Of a stretch of DNA of 64,000 nt, positions 22,826 through 34,766 are shown in pieces. Location: the NCBI GenBank assembly GCA_015680685.1, contig MNCI01033682.1:158181-222180 (forward strand). Direction: 5' to 3'. The first letter of the stretch is position 1, and the number at the start of each line of letters is the position of its first letter. The notes beneath the pieces were generated by a model that saw only the letters and a program-made list of their open reading frames with translations, ran no database searches and was not told the origin of the DNA. The stretch comes from Gnetum montanum. Taxonomy: Eukaryota; Streptophyta; Gnetopsida; Gnetales; Gnetaceae. Made by a program: the position numbers and the translations under genes.

Positions 22826-25800
22826 ACCATCTTTTGCCACCACTCACTGAATTTTGTGGTTAATAAGATTTGTAAATTGGTGGTTCTTGTTTGGAACAGA
22901 ATCAATAGAATAGCCAGTAGCATAGCAACAACTTTATTCCATAGGAAGAAGAATTTTCTCATCTGCTCTTAACCTCACATAAGGCAAGCAAATTGCAAAA
23001 CACCATTTGGGCCATTCCTTTGGCCTCCAAGCCTCCCATCATGGCATCCTTGTTACCCTTCCTTCCTTGTCGATGGATCAATGGGGGAATGTGGAGAGTT
23101 CAAACCCCAAAATTTCCAAATAATTGTGGTTCACTACAATGCCCTTTTTACAAAATAGGATACCTCTAGATATGGTATTGAATCGTTTATGGAAAGGCCC
23201 TTTTGTTGTGCCCATACTTGTCTTCCTTTCAGCCACTTGGAAGCGTGGGTGCAACATACATCTCCTTAGTAGTTTCCTACTAGCTAGACAATATCATTCA
23301 GCCTTTTCACATCATTTGGTATTGTTTTTGACATCATCATGGCATCATTTTGACATCAAATTAATAGCTCAGCATCCAAAAGCTTCCAAAGTCTTCTCCA
23401 TGGGCCCCAAATGTATTGTTTTTTCATAAACTACAAGACATTTTTTGGTCTATAAATGGAAGACCCAAGACATCATTTTGAGCATATGTGATCTCTTATC
23501 AAATCAAGTTGAATCTAATCGAATTCTCTTTCAGAAAAGGAGCAAATTCACATGAACTAGACACATTGCACTTTCGAAGCTTTTGTATCCCCTAGCAAAC
23601 CCTATCCCCATCTAATTCTATTCTATTCTCTTCATTGTGCACTTGCTTGGCCCACAAAGAAACCCTTGTATTAGACTCAAATAGTTTGGTTCGATCCAAA
23701 TCCATGTTACATCAAGTCTGCACTTGCATTGGTGTTTATCCTAAAAGAAAACCCAATCAAGCATACACATCAGAAATTGAGGTAACATAGCTCCTCCTCA
23801 ACTGCCTCTGAGCCACTTGGTTCTTCTCTGAACATATTGTTGATCTACAGGTTCCAATCATCTCTTTTTTTATGTCTATTTTTTCTATTCCATCCCAAAA
23901 CCCCCTCTACCCTAGATTGCAAAGGAGGAGTTTTCTTATTACTTGTTGTAAACATTTCTCTGGAAATAAAGGGTACATTTTCCCCTTTATTTCAATCATT
24001 CTCTTTTTCCTAGCATAGATCCATTGTTTTGCTTGCATCTTCAATTAATACAATTATGTTTTTTATCATTATTTTACCAGTCTATCTGAAAATTTGGTTC
24101 TTCTTTAATTCTTGCATCATTGCTATTTTTTCGCTACATTTAATTTACAAGTTGCTTTCTCTTAGCTTCAATGTTACTTTGTTGCTAGGTTGTTATGTTG
24201 ATACGACCAAAAAGTCCTCATTCAATTGAGAGATACCTCTTTAGACCATTTGTCGCTGCAGATAGTGTTGCTTGCCTTTGATTGTGTTAGAGATATTAGG
24301 AAAGGAAACATGACATTCTATATGAGTTGTTGTAGGGGGTCATGTCAATTCTCACCATAACACCGAGTTCTTAACAAATGCTATTCAATTGAGAGCTTAC
24401 TTGGGTAGGTAAGATTCATGCTACTCTATTACTTGTGGTAACATAAGCTGATCGAGGTAAAAGACTACCCTTTCAATGACCAAATGCCTTTAGATGAAAG
24501 GTTGCACCACATCATTTCCGCCAACTTGCAAGTGAACTTTCCAAATTAATTAGTGATAGAATGCATTAGCATAACTGTAACATCACCATAAACTCACTAA
24601 TATTAGCAACTACTATCATAAGAAAAAGTATATGTTTTTAATCAATGTTGAACTATACAATATCATAAATTCGCTAAAAAGAACCTAAAAAGAGATATAA
24701 CATCTATTGTTGCTCAAGGTTTTAACATTAGTAAAACATCTCCATTTCTCACAATGAACTAACACAAATTCGTTTTCTTTGCAAACCAAAATAAAGATAA
24801 GAAAGTTACAATTAAGTTCAGACAAATGCAAGAGGAAATCAATAACAAGGATTTTGTTATAAACTCAAGAAAGTGGATAAGCTTTGAAAATCCTATGAGA
24901 AATAAAACCCTTCTTCACAACATACGGACTCAATAACAGTGCAACTAACATTCTTTTACATTGAATCCTCTCCATCCCATGCTTTGGATGCTTTAACAGA
25001 AGATGCCTTCAATTAACTTTATGTTTCAGTTCCACTAATTGAACCTCTTTATGATTTTTGCTACGGTACATGTTAACATTTCACTATTGTACCTTGTACT
25101 TGTTTAATTGCTGGTATTTTGGATATTGTAACTTTGAATCTAATTTCATAGTTAAAAATATTACTAAAGATCGAATCACTGCCTCCAAAAAAGAATAAAA
25201 AATTTTTAAAAACCATCAATCATATAATTATTCTGCTCATCAGATCCCTTGACTTTTACACACACAAAAATAAAAATTAGTTTCAATTTCAATTTCATAA
25301 TATATAAAACTAAATAGACATCATCAGTTTTCCATTACAAAATCCTAATATTAACCATCAAAACATTATAATATGGTTGCTCCAATCAAAGTAACATTGA
25401 TATTTTGAACGAATATTATTTTAAAAAGTATAAAACATAGAGAAAAATACAAGCATACCTACTGATAGGTCCAAACATAAATTTCTTCAAGGATTGAAAA
25501 AGTTTGATCCATCCAAACTTATTGCAACAAGGACTGAAACAGCAGTGAGAAGCGCAAACCAAAATATAACAAAACCTGCATATATAAAAAAAAACATTTA
25601 ATTAAAAATGCAACATAAGAACTTTACATAGATATTTAAAACCATCACTTATACTGCAAGAACACCTTATTGACTTATACACATTAGATTTTCAAATTCA
25701 TCTTTTGTAGAATATATAAAAAAGACAGGTCCTCAAAAAACCATAAAAAGGTAATAAAAAAGAGTGATGTTCTTTACATTACGGATAACTTTATAAATAA

Positions 25801-26006
25801 AAAATTAGAAAAAATCTAAACATTAGAATTCATTCCAATAATGTTAATAGTGATCAAATTTATTTTATCCACTTAGCCTAGTGGCTTATTAATAAAAATA
25901 AACATTATAGGAATTTTTTATGAAAACAAAGTTAAATAAAATTTAGTCAAATCCTTAAATTTTATAGTTTGTTTTTTTGGCTTTTGTAAATGGACCATCA
26001 CTTAGA
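22826..26006. other. Unassigned stretch
   Basis: No gene or element was firmly identified. A TATA-like CTATAAATGGAAGACCC near 23450, in a region of short repeats (GACATCATTTT), could belong to an old LTR, but no partner was found. The 101-codon frame at 23124-23429 resembles no known family. 24550-26000 is AT-rich. Confidence 0.35.
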
Positions 26007-26150
26007 GTGATGGTAAGGTGATTGCTTCTCAAGTTGGAAGACTTAGGTTTAAGTCTAGGCACAGCCACTAGAAGAGCTTAGGCTTTCTTGCTCATCTACC
26101 TACCCTCCCAAGACCCCACTTGGCAGGATGAGTATTGCGGCTCTGAATGA
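26007..26150 (+). repeat. SINE-like unit, copy 1
   Basis: It shares about 140 bp with 29183-29325: GTGATGGTAAGG, then CTTCTCAAGTTGGAA, a box-B-like GGTTTAAGTCTAGG, AGCCACT, TTAGGCTTTC, CCTCC-AAGA-CC, CCACTTGGCAG. An internal tRNA-type promoter plus two dispersed copies fits a tRNA-derived SINE. A 3' tail is not clear. Confidence 0.55.
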
Positions 26151-27380
26151 TATACTTTGTTTAGCTTTTGTAAAAAGTTAATTCATCAAAAATACTTGGT
26201 TCCAGCTATATTTATTTTTAATTCTTAACTTCACTTATGTTCGTACATTTATTTGTATAGTGTAAAATTTTTTCTTTTCCTTTTAAGAAATTTTTAAATT
26301 ATCCTTTTCCAGCTATTACCAGCTTTAAAACTAGTCATTAAACCTTAAAAGCTAGCTTTTAGTTAATTTTTATTTATATATTTATTTTCAGCTAGTCACT
26401 ACCCACTGGGTCTTTAACTAGCCTGTTAACCCAAGGGCTACTTCTTGCGTCTCTACTTCTTAATAAAGCAATTTGTAATCGATGATGGATCTAGAATAAT
26501 TCAAAACCTTTTGCAGAAAACCAATGCAAGCTATGTACAGCGCCATATTTAAAACCTGATTTCAAAGATAAAAGAACAATATCAAAATTAAAAAAAAAAC
26601 ACACACAATACACTTGGAATTAAAACTCATGCTATATTAAAATCCACTGCACCTGTAAGGCAGCATTCATCATCATCTCCATCTCATTAGGGTTGGTGGG
26701 TGATTTAATGATGATTTCAGTAACTGGTTTTTTACCTAATACCAATTTGAACATGTTTGTGTGAAAACAACATGCCAAGACATTTGTGATACACTTTTTT
26801 TTTTTTGGATGAGAAGGGAAACCCGGTTCTATATTGACTGGGACACACAAAAGCTAAGAAGGTACGATACAAAACCAAACATCAAGAAATTGGCATGAGA
26901 TAATAAAATACAAAGCATTTAAAGCCAAGTCACACCTTCAAGCCAGGAATTAGAAAAGTTGAAGATTCAAAAACTACATCAAAATCAAATTATCTCATTA
27001 GGCCATTCCTTTAATCATATGAAATTAGCAGTGTTATTCCTACCAATAGCTACAACCCACATGCAAGGCTTGAATAGCTGCTAATCCAGGTTGGATATTA
27101 GCATTTTTGGCAAGCCACCACTGATAAAGTAGGTATGGGCCTACTGCTTTAATGCAAAATTTCTTCCATTTCTCCCTCGCTGATGACCAAAACCTGAGAA
27201 CATCTTCCATAGACAAGTTTGGCCTTACAGATATACTAATAAGAGTATGGAGTTTCACATCACTTTTTACTTCAATTGTGGATGTGATAATATACTTTAC
27301 ATCCAAATATTTTCAAACATTCCAATCTTGACTTAATTCCATTCCAAACCTCATTTGAACTTTTGTTATTAAGTTTAGCT
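26151..27380. other. AT-rich stretch, nothing identified
   Basis: No recognisable coding family. Small open frames at 26632-26850 and 27040-27306 on the minus strand adjoin the copia relic and could be its degraded downstream part, but no reverse transcriptase motif was seen. Confidence 0.35.
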
Positions 27381-27389
27381 GTGGAACTT

Positions 27390-27581
27390 CTATTTAAAAT
27401 GTGGACTGTTGTTCTCAACTTCTCCCCAAAAACTCTTATCCAGATCTACTTGAGCCATCATACATCTTGATGTTTCTATTATACTTACATTTTTCCTTTT
27501 TGCCACTCCATTATATTGTTGGAAATACAGTTTAGTCAACTCCTTGAACTTTGGGGATGTATATTCAGTTCCATTATCCAT
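27390..27581 (-). pseudogene. Copia integrase core fragment
   Basis: 63 codons beginning MDNGTEYTSPKFKEL and containing QQYNGVAKRKN and SRCMM. These correspond to the second catalytic Asp region (DNGTEY) and the NGVAERKN motif of plant copia integrases. It then runs into noise. Confidence 0.8.
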
Positions 27582-28211
27582 TCATAGTTTCTTTATGTTC
27601 TTTCCACTTTGTTTTTCACCTAACTTCTTGAATCTCATGAATGCATCAAATGTTTCACTCTTGGTTGTTAGGAAATACACCCATTTTTTTCTACAAAAAT
27701 CATGGATAAAGTTAACAAAATACTTATTGCCTTTAATTTTTGTCACTGTAACTTCCACTATTAGAATAGATCAACTCCAATATAGATTTGATGTTGTTTT
27801 TTCACTTCCCTGATTGGTAATCTTGTATGTTTTTGTAGTTCACATGACTTATAGAACTGAATTTATTTTAATTCTAGTTCTGGAAGGTCTTCAACTATCT
27901 TTGGTAGCTTCTCCATATAAATAGTATTTAGATGCCCAGATCCTTCATGTCATAATTTATTCAAGGATTGGTTATGGTTCATAAAGTAAACAGATTCTGT
28001 CAATGGATTAAGCGTAAACACTCCATTATTCTCTTTAATATTGATGACCACCTGATTATTTACTTGATCTATGATCTTGTAGAAAGCTTCATTGTCTCTT
28101 TCTTGAACAAGACCCATTTCCCTGACTTGACCAATCCAACCACGAATAGTTGGTTATCTCCTTTTAACTTCTAGTGCATAGTAGACATCCTTAAATTTTA
28201 TTGGTACTTGA

Positions 28212-28406
28212 TTAATCTCTGTCAGTTTCACCCACTCCTTTATATGTACATGAATCTCCTGCAGCAGTGGTAGCTCTTCCTGCAATGGACAGATTCTTGG
28301 TTTTGAACATGTCATCATTTCCCGTTATGTGTCTAGTACATTTAAAGTCTATCAACCAGTCAATTTCTGTCATTCTTGTTACAAAACCGTTCAAGGAGAA
28401 TGACAC
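28212..28406 (-). pseudogene. Copia protease fragment
   Basis: 64 codons with WLIDFKCTRHITGNDDMF. In active copia proteases this block is W-x-[IL]-D-S-G-[CA]; here Ser-Gly is replaced, so the active site is lost. Confidence 0.75.
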
Positions 28407-28764
28407 ATCACCAACTATTAGTATTAGTATGTGATCACTAATTATTCTACCGATCTAATCAGTCTTGAAATCATTTTTTAATTGTTTCTTTCCTTTGTCT
28501 CCAGGTCTTCTTTGAATCATCATCGGTTGTGCCCTTACAGCTTTTGGGTTCTTTTAATTAAACCAACGATTTTGAAAATTATGTCATTCCCTCCCACAAA
28601 TAAAGCATCCATTATTATACTTTAATCTTTCAAATATTATATTATCTCTTTTATCATTCCTAAAGTTTTTTATTTTATCCTTGGTGCTCATAACTAACTC
28701 TAATCAAATGTATATTTTTAGAAACTGTTACTTTGCCTACCAAGTTCCCAGCCCTCCTCTGAAA

Positions 28765-28866
28765 AAAAAAACAACGATCTAGCTCTGCATAGGGGCAAAG
28801 GCCGAAGAAGAACTCGTAGCCGACCCCATTTTGTTGGAACAAGACCAACATGATGATGATGATTAA
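28765..28866 (+). repeat. RTE 3'-tail copy ending in (ATG)n
   Basis: GATCTAGCTCTGCATAGGGG, then GAAGAACTCGTAGC, CCCATTTTGTTGGAACAAG and four ATG/TGA triplets. The same sequence occurs at 30140-30240 (plus), 59737-59840 and 62131-62212 (minus). Only the 3' end is present, as expected of a heavily 5'-truncated copy. Confidence 0.75.
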
Positions 28867-29182
28867 TGGATTAAACAAAGAGTAGAAATGGAGCTGAAAT
28901 ATTGCATTGTTTGTGAGGTTGCTACTATACTTTGATTGTTCATGTGTTGCATGACCTATGAGCATAGGAATGATTTTATAACTAATTTGAATTTTCTTTA
29001 GGAATTATATATATTAGTGTGGGTTTCTCATGTGCATGCTTTGTTGTGTACATATTAAAAGAGTTAAATTGAGATGATTTTGTATTTAAGTGTTGTTGGA
29101 AAAAAATATAATATCATTATACTATTGAATGGATTTAAATTATGGATTTGTATGTTTCTTGTGATGATTTTTCCTTTGGTGT

Positions 29183-29325
29183 GTGATGGTAAGGCATTTG
29201 TTTCTCAAGTTGGAAAATGTGGATTCGATTCTGGGTATAGCCACTCAAAGAGATTAGGCTTTCACTTAACCATTGACCCTCCTAAGAACCCACTTGGCAG
29301 AACAAGCATGGAGGCTCGGGATCAT
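29183..29325 (+). repeat. SINE-like unit, copy 2
   Basis: Partner of 26007-26150. Its box B GATTCGATTC fits the tRNA consensus GGTTCGANTC better than copy 1. The shared tail region reads CCACTTGGCAG. Confidence 0.55.
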
Positions 29326-29869
29326 GATCCTCTAATGATCCTTCTATGTCTCCTAGGGGCAATTGTTTTGTAGATCAAATTTGATAATGAACAAAGTAGG
29401 ATACATTCTATGGTTTGAGGAATCAGAAATTGATTTTTAAACCACAATAATACAGATTTGTATGTTCTATCAAAGGAATCCTGAATAGATTTTTACAACG
29501 GCTATTTGTTTTTCATGACCATCTTCTCTGTTAGAAAATTAGCATTTGTTAAAATTAAAATCCAAATACGGTGTTTTGTGCTAGTTAGACATGATTTGTT
29601 TCATTTACCTTTCATTGTTGTTGGAATACTAGAAAATCAGAAATTATGCTTGTGGAGCATTAGAATTTATTCTCAGGTTGTCCAAAGCTTATGGTGGTTA
29701 ATTAGAAAAACAAAATTCATTTATTCATAGAAGAGAGCAAAGATGATACTATATCTTTACTAGCAGCTAGAGTACATGTGATATTTCATGCGCTACATGT
29801 TATAGAAAGCTATCAAACTATTTATGATCATTATTCATTATAGCATGAATAACAAATCAGTGTAGTTGA

Positions 29870-30240
29870 AATGCAAATGCTTAGATGAATGCTAAATGTG
29901 ACAAGAAGAGATAAAATACATAATACAAACATTAGAGGAAGGTTTAAAGTCACTTCTATTTCAAATAACCTACAACAATGATGTCTTAGATGGTTTGGGC
30001 ATGTGCAAAGAAGCTCAGATAACAAGCGTATAAGAAAGGTTGCTACCTCACTATTCCAAGAAGACCACCTAATGGAAGACCCCAAAAAAATAATAAGAAA
30101 AATAATTGAGAAGATGATCTGAAAAAATTACAAATAAACAAGGATATAACTCTTCATAGAGGCAAATGGCGAAAACGAACTCATGCAGTTGACCTCATTT
30201 TGTTGGGACAAGGCTAGGATGATGATGATGATGATTATTA
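29870..30240 (+). mobile_element. RTE-type LINE, 3' terminal coding region and tail
   Basis: Downstream part of an RTE ORF2: EMQMLR, then TRRDKIHNTNIRGRFK, WFGHVQRSSDNK, GRPQKN and a final DLKKLQINKDITLHRGKW block. It ends in ATTTTGTTGGGACAAGGC and a run of GATGATGAT. RTE elements end in short tandem repeats rather than poly(A), as here. The copy is 5'-truncated and has stops. Confidence 0.8.
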
Positions 30241-31310
30241 TGGTTTGTTGATTGTTCTTGGTTATAGTTTCTTTTATTCTTCCATTAAGAGTTTCAATAA
30301 TTCGATTTTTGAATTACTGTTCCATATAATTCTTGTCCTTGCTGGCCAACTATCCAGTTGCTAAGTTTCCTTTTTACTAAATCATGAATATTGTATCATT
30401 GATAACAATATTGTAAATAAATGCGGAGATGGTATGACAACCACTATAGTTTTCTTCTATTTCAATTGCAATTTATCTGTTTCATGTATAATTTGTTTTG
30501 CTACAGTTTGACTCTCCATATGATTGATTATGTTTACTTGTGCATAAGTTAAGATTGCTAACGTGAAATGGTTGAGTTAATTGGCTTGTAGCTGAACTAG
30601 AAGATTATGGATATGATTCCAGGTTTAGTTGTCTTTAAATTTGTATCTCACCTTGGGTGTATAGGGAGGGAACATCCAGAGATGTCAATCATCATATTGG
30701 GATTCTCTTCTAGCTAGATCCTTGAACCATTGTTTGCAATATATAATTTTCTGTGTTTATACTTTACTTTTTATACTGAAATAACTGTTGTCAATACTGA
30801 TTTGAATGCAAGTTCGATTTTTGTTGATTAATAACTTGTTTGATTTTGAAAAAAAAACAAAAATCACCCATGCACTCTCAGGCAATGTTTAGAGGGTTTC
30901 AGGTGTTAGGTCTTACTCCCTAGGATTTGGTGTTACGTCAAAGAATTAAGCAAAATATATTGCAAGAATTTTATTCCAATACCTTGGGTCCATAGTTCAT
31001 TACCATATTGCCCTTCTTGAGTGATCACTCTTTTTTAAGCTTCTGTACCATCACGTCTTCATGTGACTTTTTGTCATTCTTATCAGTAATCTGGTTTGTT
31101 AATTCTACATGGCTTCATTTTGGATTAATCCTTAATCTTTCCTTCTCAACAGAGAGAGTAGTCTTTATCCGCTTATTAACAAAAAAAAATCTTATTTTCT
31201 TGTGTTTTATGGATGGATTGTCATTCCTTTCACTCTTTCCATGGATAGAACTTCATTCTTTCCATGAGGATGAATCAGTAATTTTGACACAGCAATCTGT
31301 AGAGTAGAAA
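30241..31310. other. Non-coding stretch
   Basis: No gene recognised. A tRNA-like segment near 30570-30625 resembles the SINE-like fragments elsewhere. The 99-codon frame at 31008-31307 is hydrophobic and matches no known family. Confidence 0.35.
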
Positions 31311-31319
31311 GAGAAGATC

Positions 31320-32870
31320 AGGGAGGCATTTTATAACACTTCTCAAGAGTTAGAATATCATGATTGTCCAAGGGAGAGATGATTTCAAGTCGAATACCAA
31401 AGCTCTCGTGAGGTATGTTGAGGATATTCACAAAACCAATGCATGTGCATTCGTTAATGACCCCAAGATGTCTAATGACCTGAAGCTCGGAGTGTTGGAG
31501 ATTTACAGCAGAAGGCGCAAGGAAATTTTCAAACCATAGATGCCAAATTTGAAAATTTCCAAATTTCACTTGATAATTTTGAGAATCTTGAGAGGGCATT
31601 TGACATACATTTTGAATATTTGGAAACCAAACTACAAAAATATGAAGAGAAAAAGCAAGAGTTGGATGTTCTTTTTAGAACAGATAAATGTAAACAACTT
31701 ATAAATCCCGTGTCTCAACATCCCCATGAAAATTTAGTTGAGATGTGGATGCTAAAATCCAAGCTTATCTTAGGAGGAGACATTTTAAGAGAGATGGTTC
31801 ATTCAGTTGATTGGCTGGGCTTGCGGGAAAAAAAATTAGAAAAATATGACATCCTTAACACAAAAGAATGATGAAGAAAAATGAACTTTCTGCTCTGGAA
31901 GCAGAAAATGATCAGTCCCAATCAAAGAAATCTCTGAATTATAACAAATTTAATGCAATGAAGAATCAACTGGCCGCACTGCATTCATCAGATGAGTACT
32001 GGAATGCTCAAGAAGAAAATCAATGCTCAAAAATCCACTCAGTTTCTATCCTGCCTAAAGAAAAGATGGAACAAGTATCTGTCTTGGAATCTAAAAGGAA
32101 TACTACAGAGGGAAGTTAGCAGCGAAAGAAGCTGAGATGGTTTTCTTAAAAGAAAAACTGTCTTGCAGATCAGCAAAGAATTGATGTTGAGAAGGCACTG
32201 CCACAGTTAGAGGAGCAGCCTGGTCCATTTGCACATCTGAGATCCTCTGCATGACAGATCTCTCTGAATTTTGGAATTGCTGCATCATTGCTAACCGGTG
32301 AAGAAGAAAGGAACAGTGTGATCAATTCTCTGAAAAACATCTTAGAAACAGGTACCACTATTCAAAGAAAAGACACGGGAGCTGACAGCACAGCTGATGC
32401 TGGCCGACTCTTTAATTAAGTAATTGCAGTCTGAAATTGATCGGGTCTCTGTTGGCTCAAGAGGGACAAAGCTTTTCATCTAAGGAATCATTGATTTTCG
32501 AACAGAGACAATGATAGGAGTAGAGACATTGACTTTGAAGTTCTATGCAAAGAGTAAGAGTTGAGGAGTTGTCATCAGAAACTAAAAGAGAGAACTGATT
32601 AGTTAGCCGAAGCGGAAAACAGTTATCTATGGAATGAAACCTTGAAAGATAAACAAAAAATCAAATCAGGATTGCTAAGTCAGCTAATTCGAGAAAATAT
32701 TGACATTGTTAAAACAATTTTGGCTGAAGCAGATGCATCATTAGACGTCCAGTACAAGAAACATGCAGACATGCACATCAAATATGTATTGACAGCTTGT
32801 ACGCCTAAGTCTAGGTTGCTGATGAAGCATCTTATACTCCAGACTTTCTGCTACCAAGCCTGAGTCAAAT
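31320..32870 (+). pseudogene. Unidentified frameshifted coding relic, coiled-coil rich
   Basis: Several adjacent plus-strand frames look protein-like and together suggest one decayed gene. They are IREAFYNTSQELEYHDC near 31320, an LDNFENLERAFDIHFEYLE stretch running into 31620-31871 (Lys/Glu-rich, FRTDKCKQLI), 31868-32119 (SALEAENDQSQSKK), a block near 32170-32420 (QQRIDVEKALPQLEEQ), and 32590-32863 (SQLIRENIDIVKTILAEADA). The composition is helical and charged. I do not recognise the family; a large coiled-coil or cytoskeletal-type protein is possible. It could be a processed pseudogene or part of an unknown element. Confidence 0.45.
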
Positions 32871-34330
32871 CAATTAGTTTTCCCATGTATTGGAGTCTTT
32901 ATGGATTATGATGTCTTCCACTTGAAAGTGAGTTGATAGTAACCTCAACCATTCCTTGAAAACTTGAGGTCCATCAATACCATTGAAGGTAGAAATCTCA
33001 ATAAAAAGGTGCTCTTGGTGCATTTATGGCCATGCGCATCCTCAAACTCTGTAGTTCCTTCAGTCTCTTGAGCTGACATACAAATCTTTAGATGCACTGT
33101 TATTGACTTTAAAAAGCAGTGCACCTCGCTGAGGTTCCTGTTATTGCCTTTGGATGCGCTGATAATCTTGGGCTCTGATGATGGCAATGCTTCGGGACTC
33201 TAATGGTACTGGCATTGATGCCAAGATGATACAGATGGTGGTCACTCTAGAGCTAGCTGGTTCTTCATGAAATCCTAACACTAAATGGCCTTAAGATCCT
33301 TTTCCTTTCTTTATTCTGATTATTCAATTATCTACTAATTCAATCATAAAACAATGGAGAGAAATTTGCTGGCAAGAAATATCAATATTTTATTAATCAC
33401 TCACAAATCAATTAGGATCAGATGAATCAAATTCCCAACAATCAAACCTTACAGTTCTTAATGAACAGTACAACTGCCTTCTGACTGCATGAAAACAAAC
33501 TGCAAAAGTCTGACAAAGAACGAACAGAAAAATACATTTCTTATGTCACCAAGGGTATTTATAGACGGATACAAGCATGATTATAAGGATGCTTCTCGAC
33601 CACATTAACACAGTTATATCAATGCAGTTCCGTGGACATACTACGTCAACACAGCCCTTGAGAACACTCCCAAAACCAATCAGAAATGACTTTCTTGACT
33701 CAGACAACCTCTTTGACAGAGACTTGATCCATCAGATTCAGTATTGAGTAGAAATACAGAAGTTATGATATGATAGAGTTTATTAAACCCTGTATTTTCT
33801 AGTGCTATAATCTAGTTTAAAAATCTCAAGAACTTTTCAATTTACACATGCTGGATTTTTTCAACTTTTCCCCAATGTTTACTTCTTCTTTTTTTCAAAT
33901 TTTCTGACTTTTTAAAGCAACCCAAAGAATTTAATTTAACGACTTCTTAATCTTTGCAAGTGCAGAACGAACTTTAGATACATTAGAAAAATATGAATAC
34001 TATATTTGACCATTTAATTCTTAGAATCCCTAAAGCTTTTTTTAACTGCAGTATAATTCAATTGAAACGTAGATAACCAACGAATTCAATGCACTGTCAA
34101 ATGTGTAAACTTTAAGCATGAGAGCTTCCTAAAAAAAATGAAAGATAAAGTTCTTGGCACTCGGCAAATACAATAAGAATCTTACCATTCATTTAAAACT
34201 TTCTTCTGATTATTGACTTATTTTCTTATATAAAATTTTCATTAAACAAGTAACTTTGTTCATAGTATATTCATGAACAGGTGAAGGCATATTTTATAAA
34301 TGATAAAATTCTGATTTAAAGCGCAAGTAC
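32871..34330. other. Likely intron 7 sequence of the NTMC2T5-type gene, proximal part
   Basis: The donor GTACTTGCG at 34330 and downward opens an intron on the minus strand. No acceptor or C-terminal exon could be recognised down to 1. The sequence is AT-rich without clear elements. Confidence 0.4.
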
Positions 34331-34766
34331 CTCTCTTCTGATCTGCATTCTTAATGGATTGGGTGGATGTGCTTGAAGATGCAGCTTTGCTATATAATGA
34401 TGATTTTTCATTATCATAATCAAAGTTATGCATGCTATCAGGATCAAACGAAACTATCCCTTGAAATTCCTCACTTGCAAGCAAGGCAACAAATGTATCC
34501 ATGAAAGACTCTTCTTCTACGGAATCAGACTGATCGCTGTACACATTTGCAACATCATTTTTTGATCTCAGCATTTCATCATCTATATTATCACTGCCAA
34601 GTTTTTCATCACTTGCCATGTCATCTTCTTCATCTTCAACATATGCTTTATAAGTAAGCCTGAGGAAAACTTCACCACTGAAAGTCCTTTGAAATAGACC
34701 CCAGCTACTTTTCAATGTGACAATCCTGTCTCCAGGTACAGTGTCCTGTAGACTACCGATTTCAAC
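34331..34766 (-). CDS. NTMC2T5: NTMC2T5 exon 7 (end of C2 and acidic tail)
   Basis: 436 nt from acceptor TTCTTAG to donor GTACTTGCG. It begins VEIGSLQDTVPGDRIVTL and includes GEVFLRLTYKAYVEDEEDD, then a Ser/Asp-rich tail with ALLASEEFQGIVS. If the donor were not used the frame would end 24 codons later at TAA 34260. The family pattern of a further C-terminal segment favours splicing. Confidence 0.82.

Larger units (their letters stand above)
27390..28610 (-). mobile_element. Ty1/copia element relic (zinc knuckle, protease, pre-integrase, integrase)
   Basis: Reading on the minus strand gives copia order: a degraded zinc knuckle CFICGRE-HNFQNRW near 28600-28555, a protease with WLIDFKCTRHITGN and MF (28406-28212; the usual DSGC is DFKC), a pre-integrase motif HEGSGHLN followed by KLPKIVE near 27960-27890, and an integrase core with DNGTEYTS, FKEL and YNGVAKRKN (27581-27390). 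Stops and frameshifts separate the pieces. Reverse transcriptase, RNase H and LTRs were not found. Confidence 0.8.

Noticed and set aside
34260-34330. Read-through extension of exon 7 to TAA at 34260 as the true protein end
   Set aside because: Possible, but the donor GTACTTGCG follows a conserved tail and the family normally has a further C-terminal segment; kept as an alternative only.
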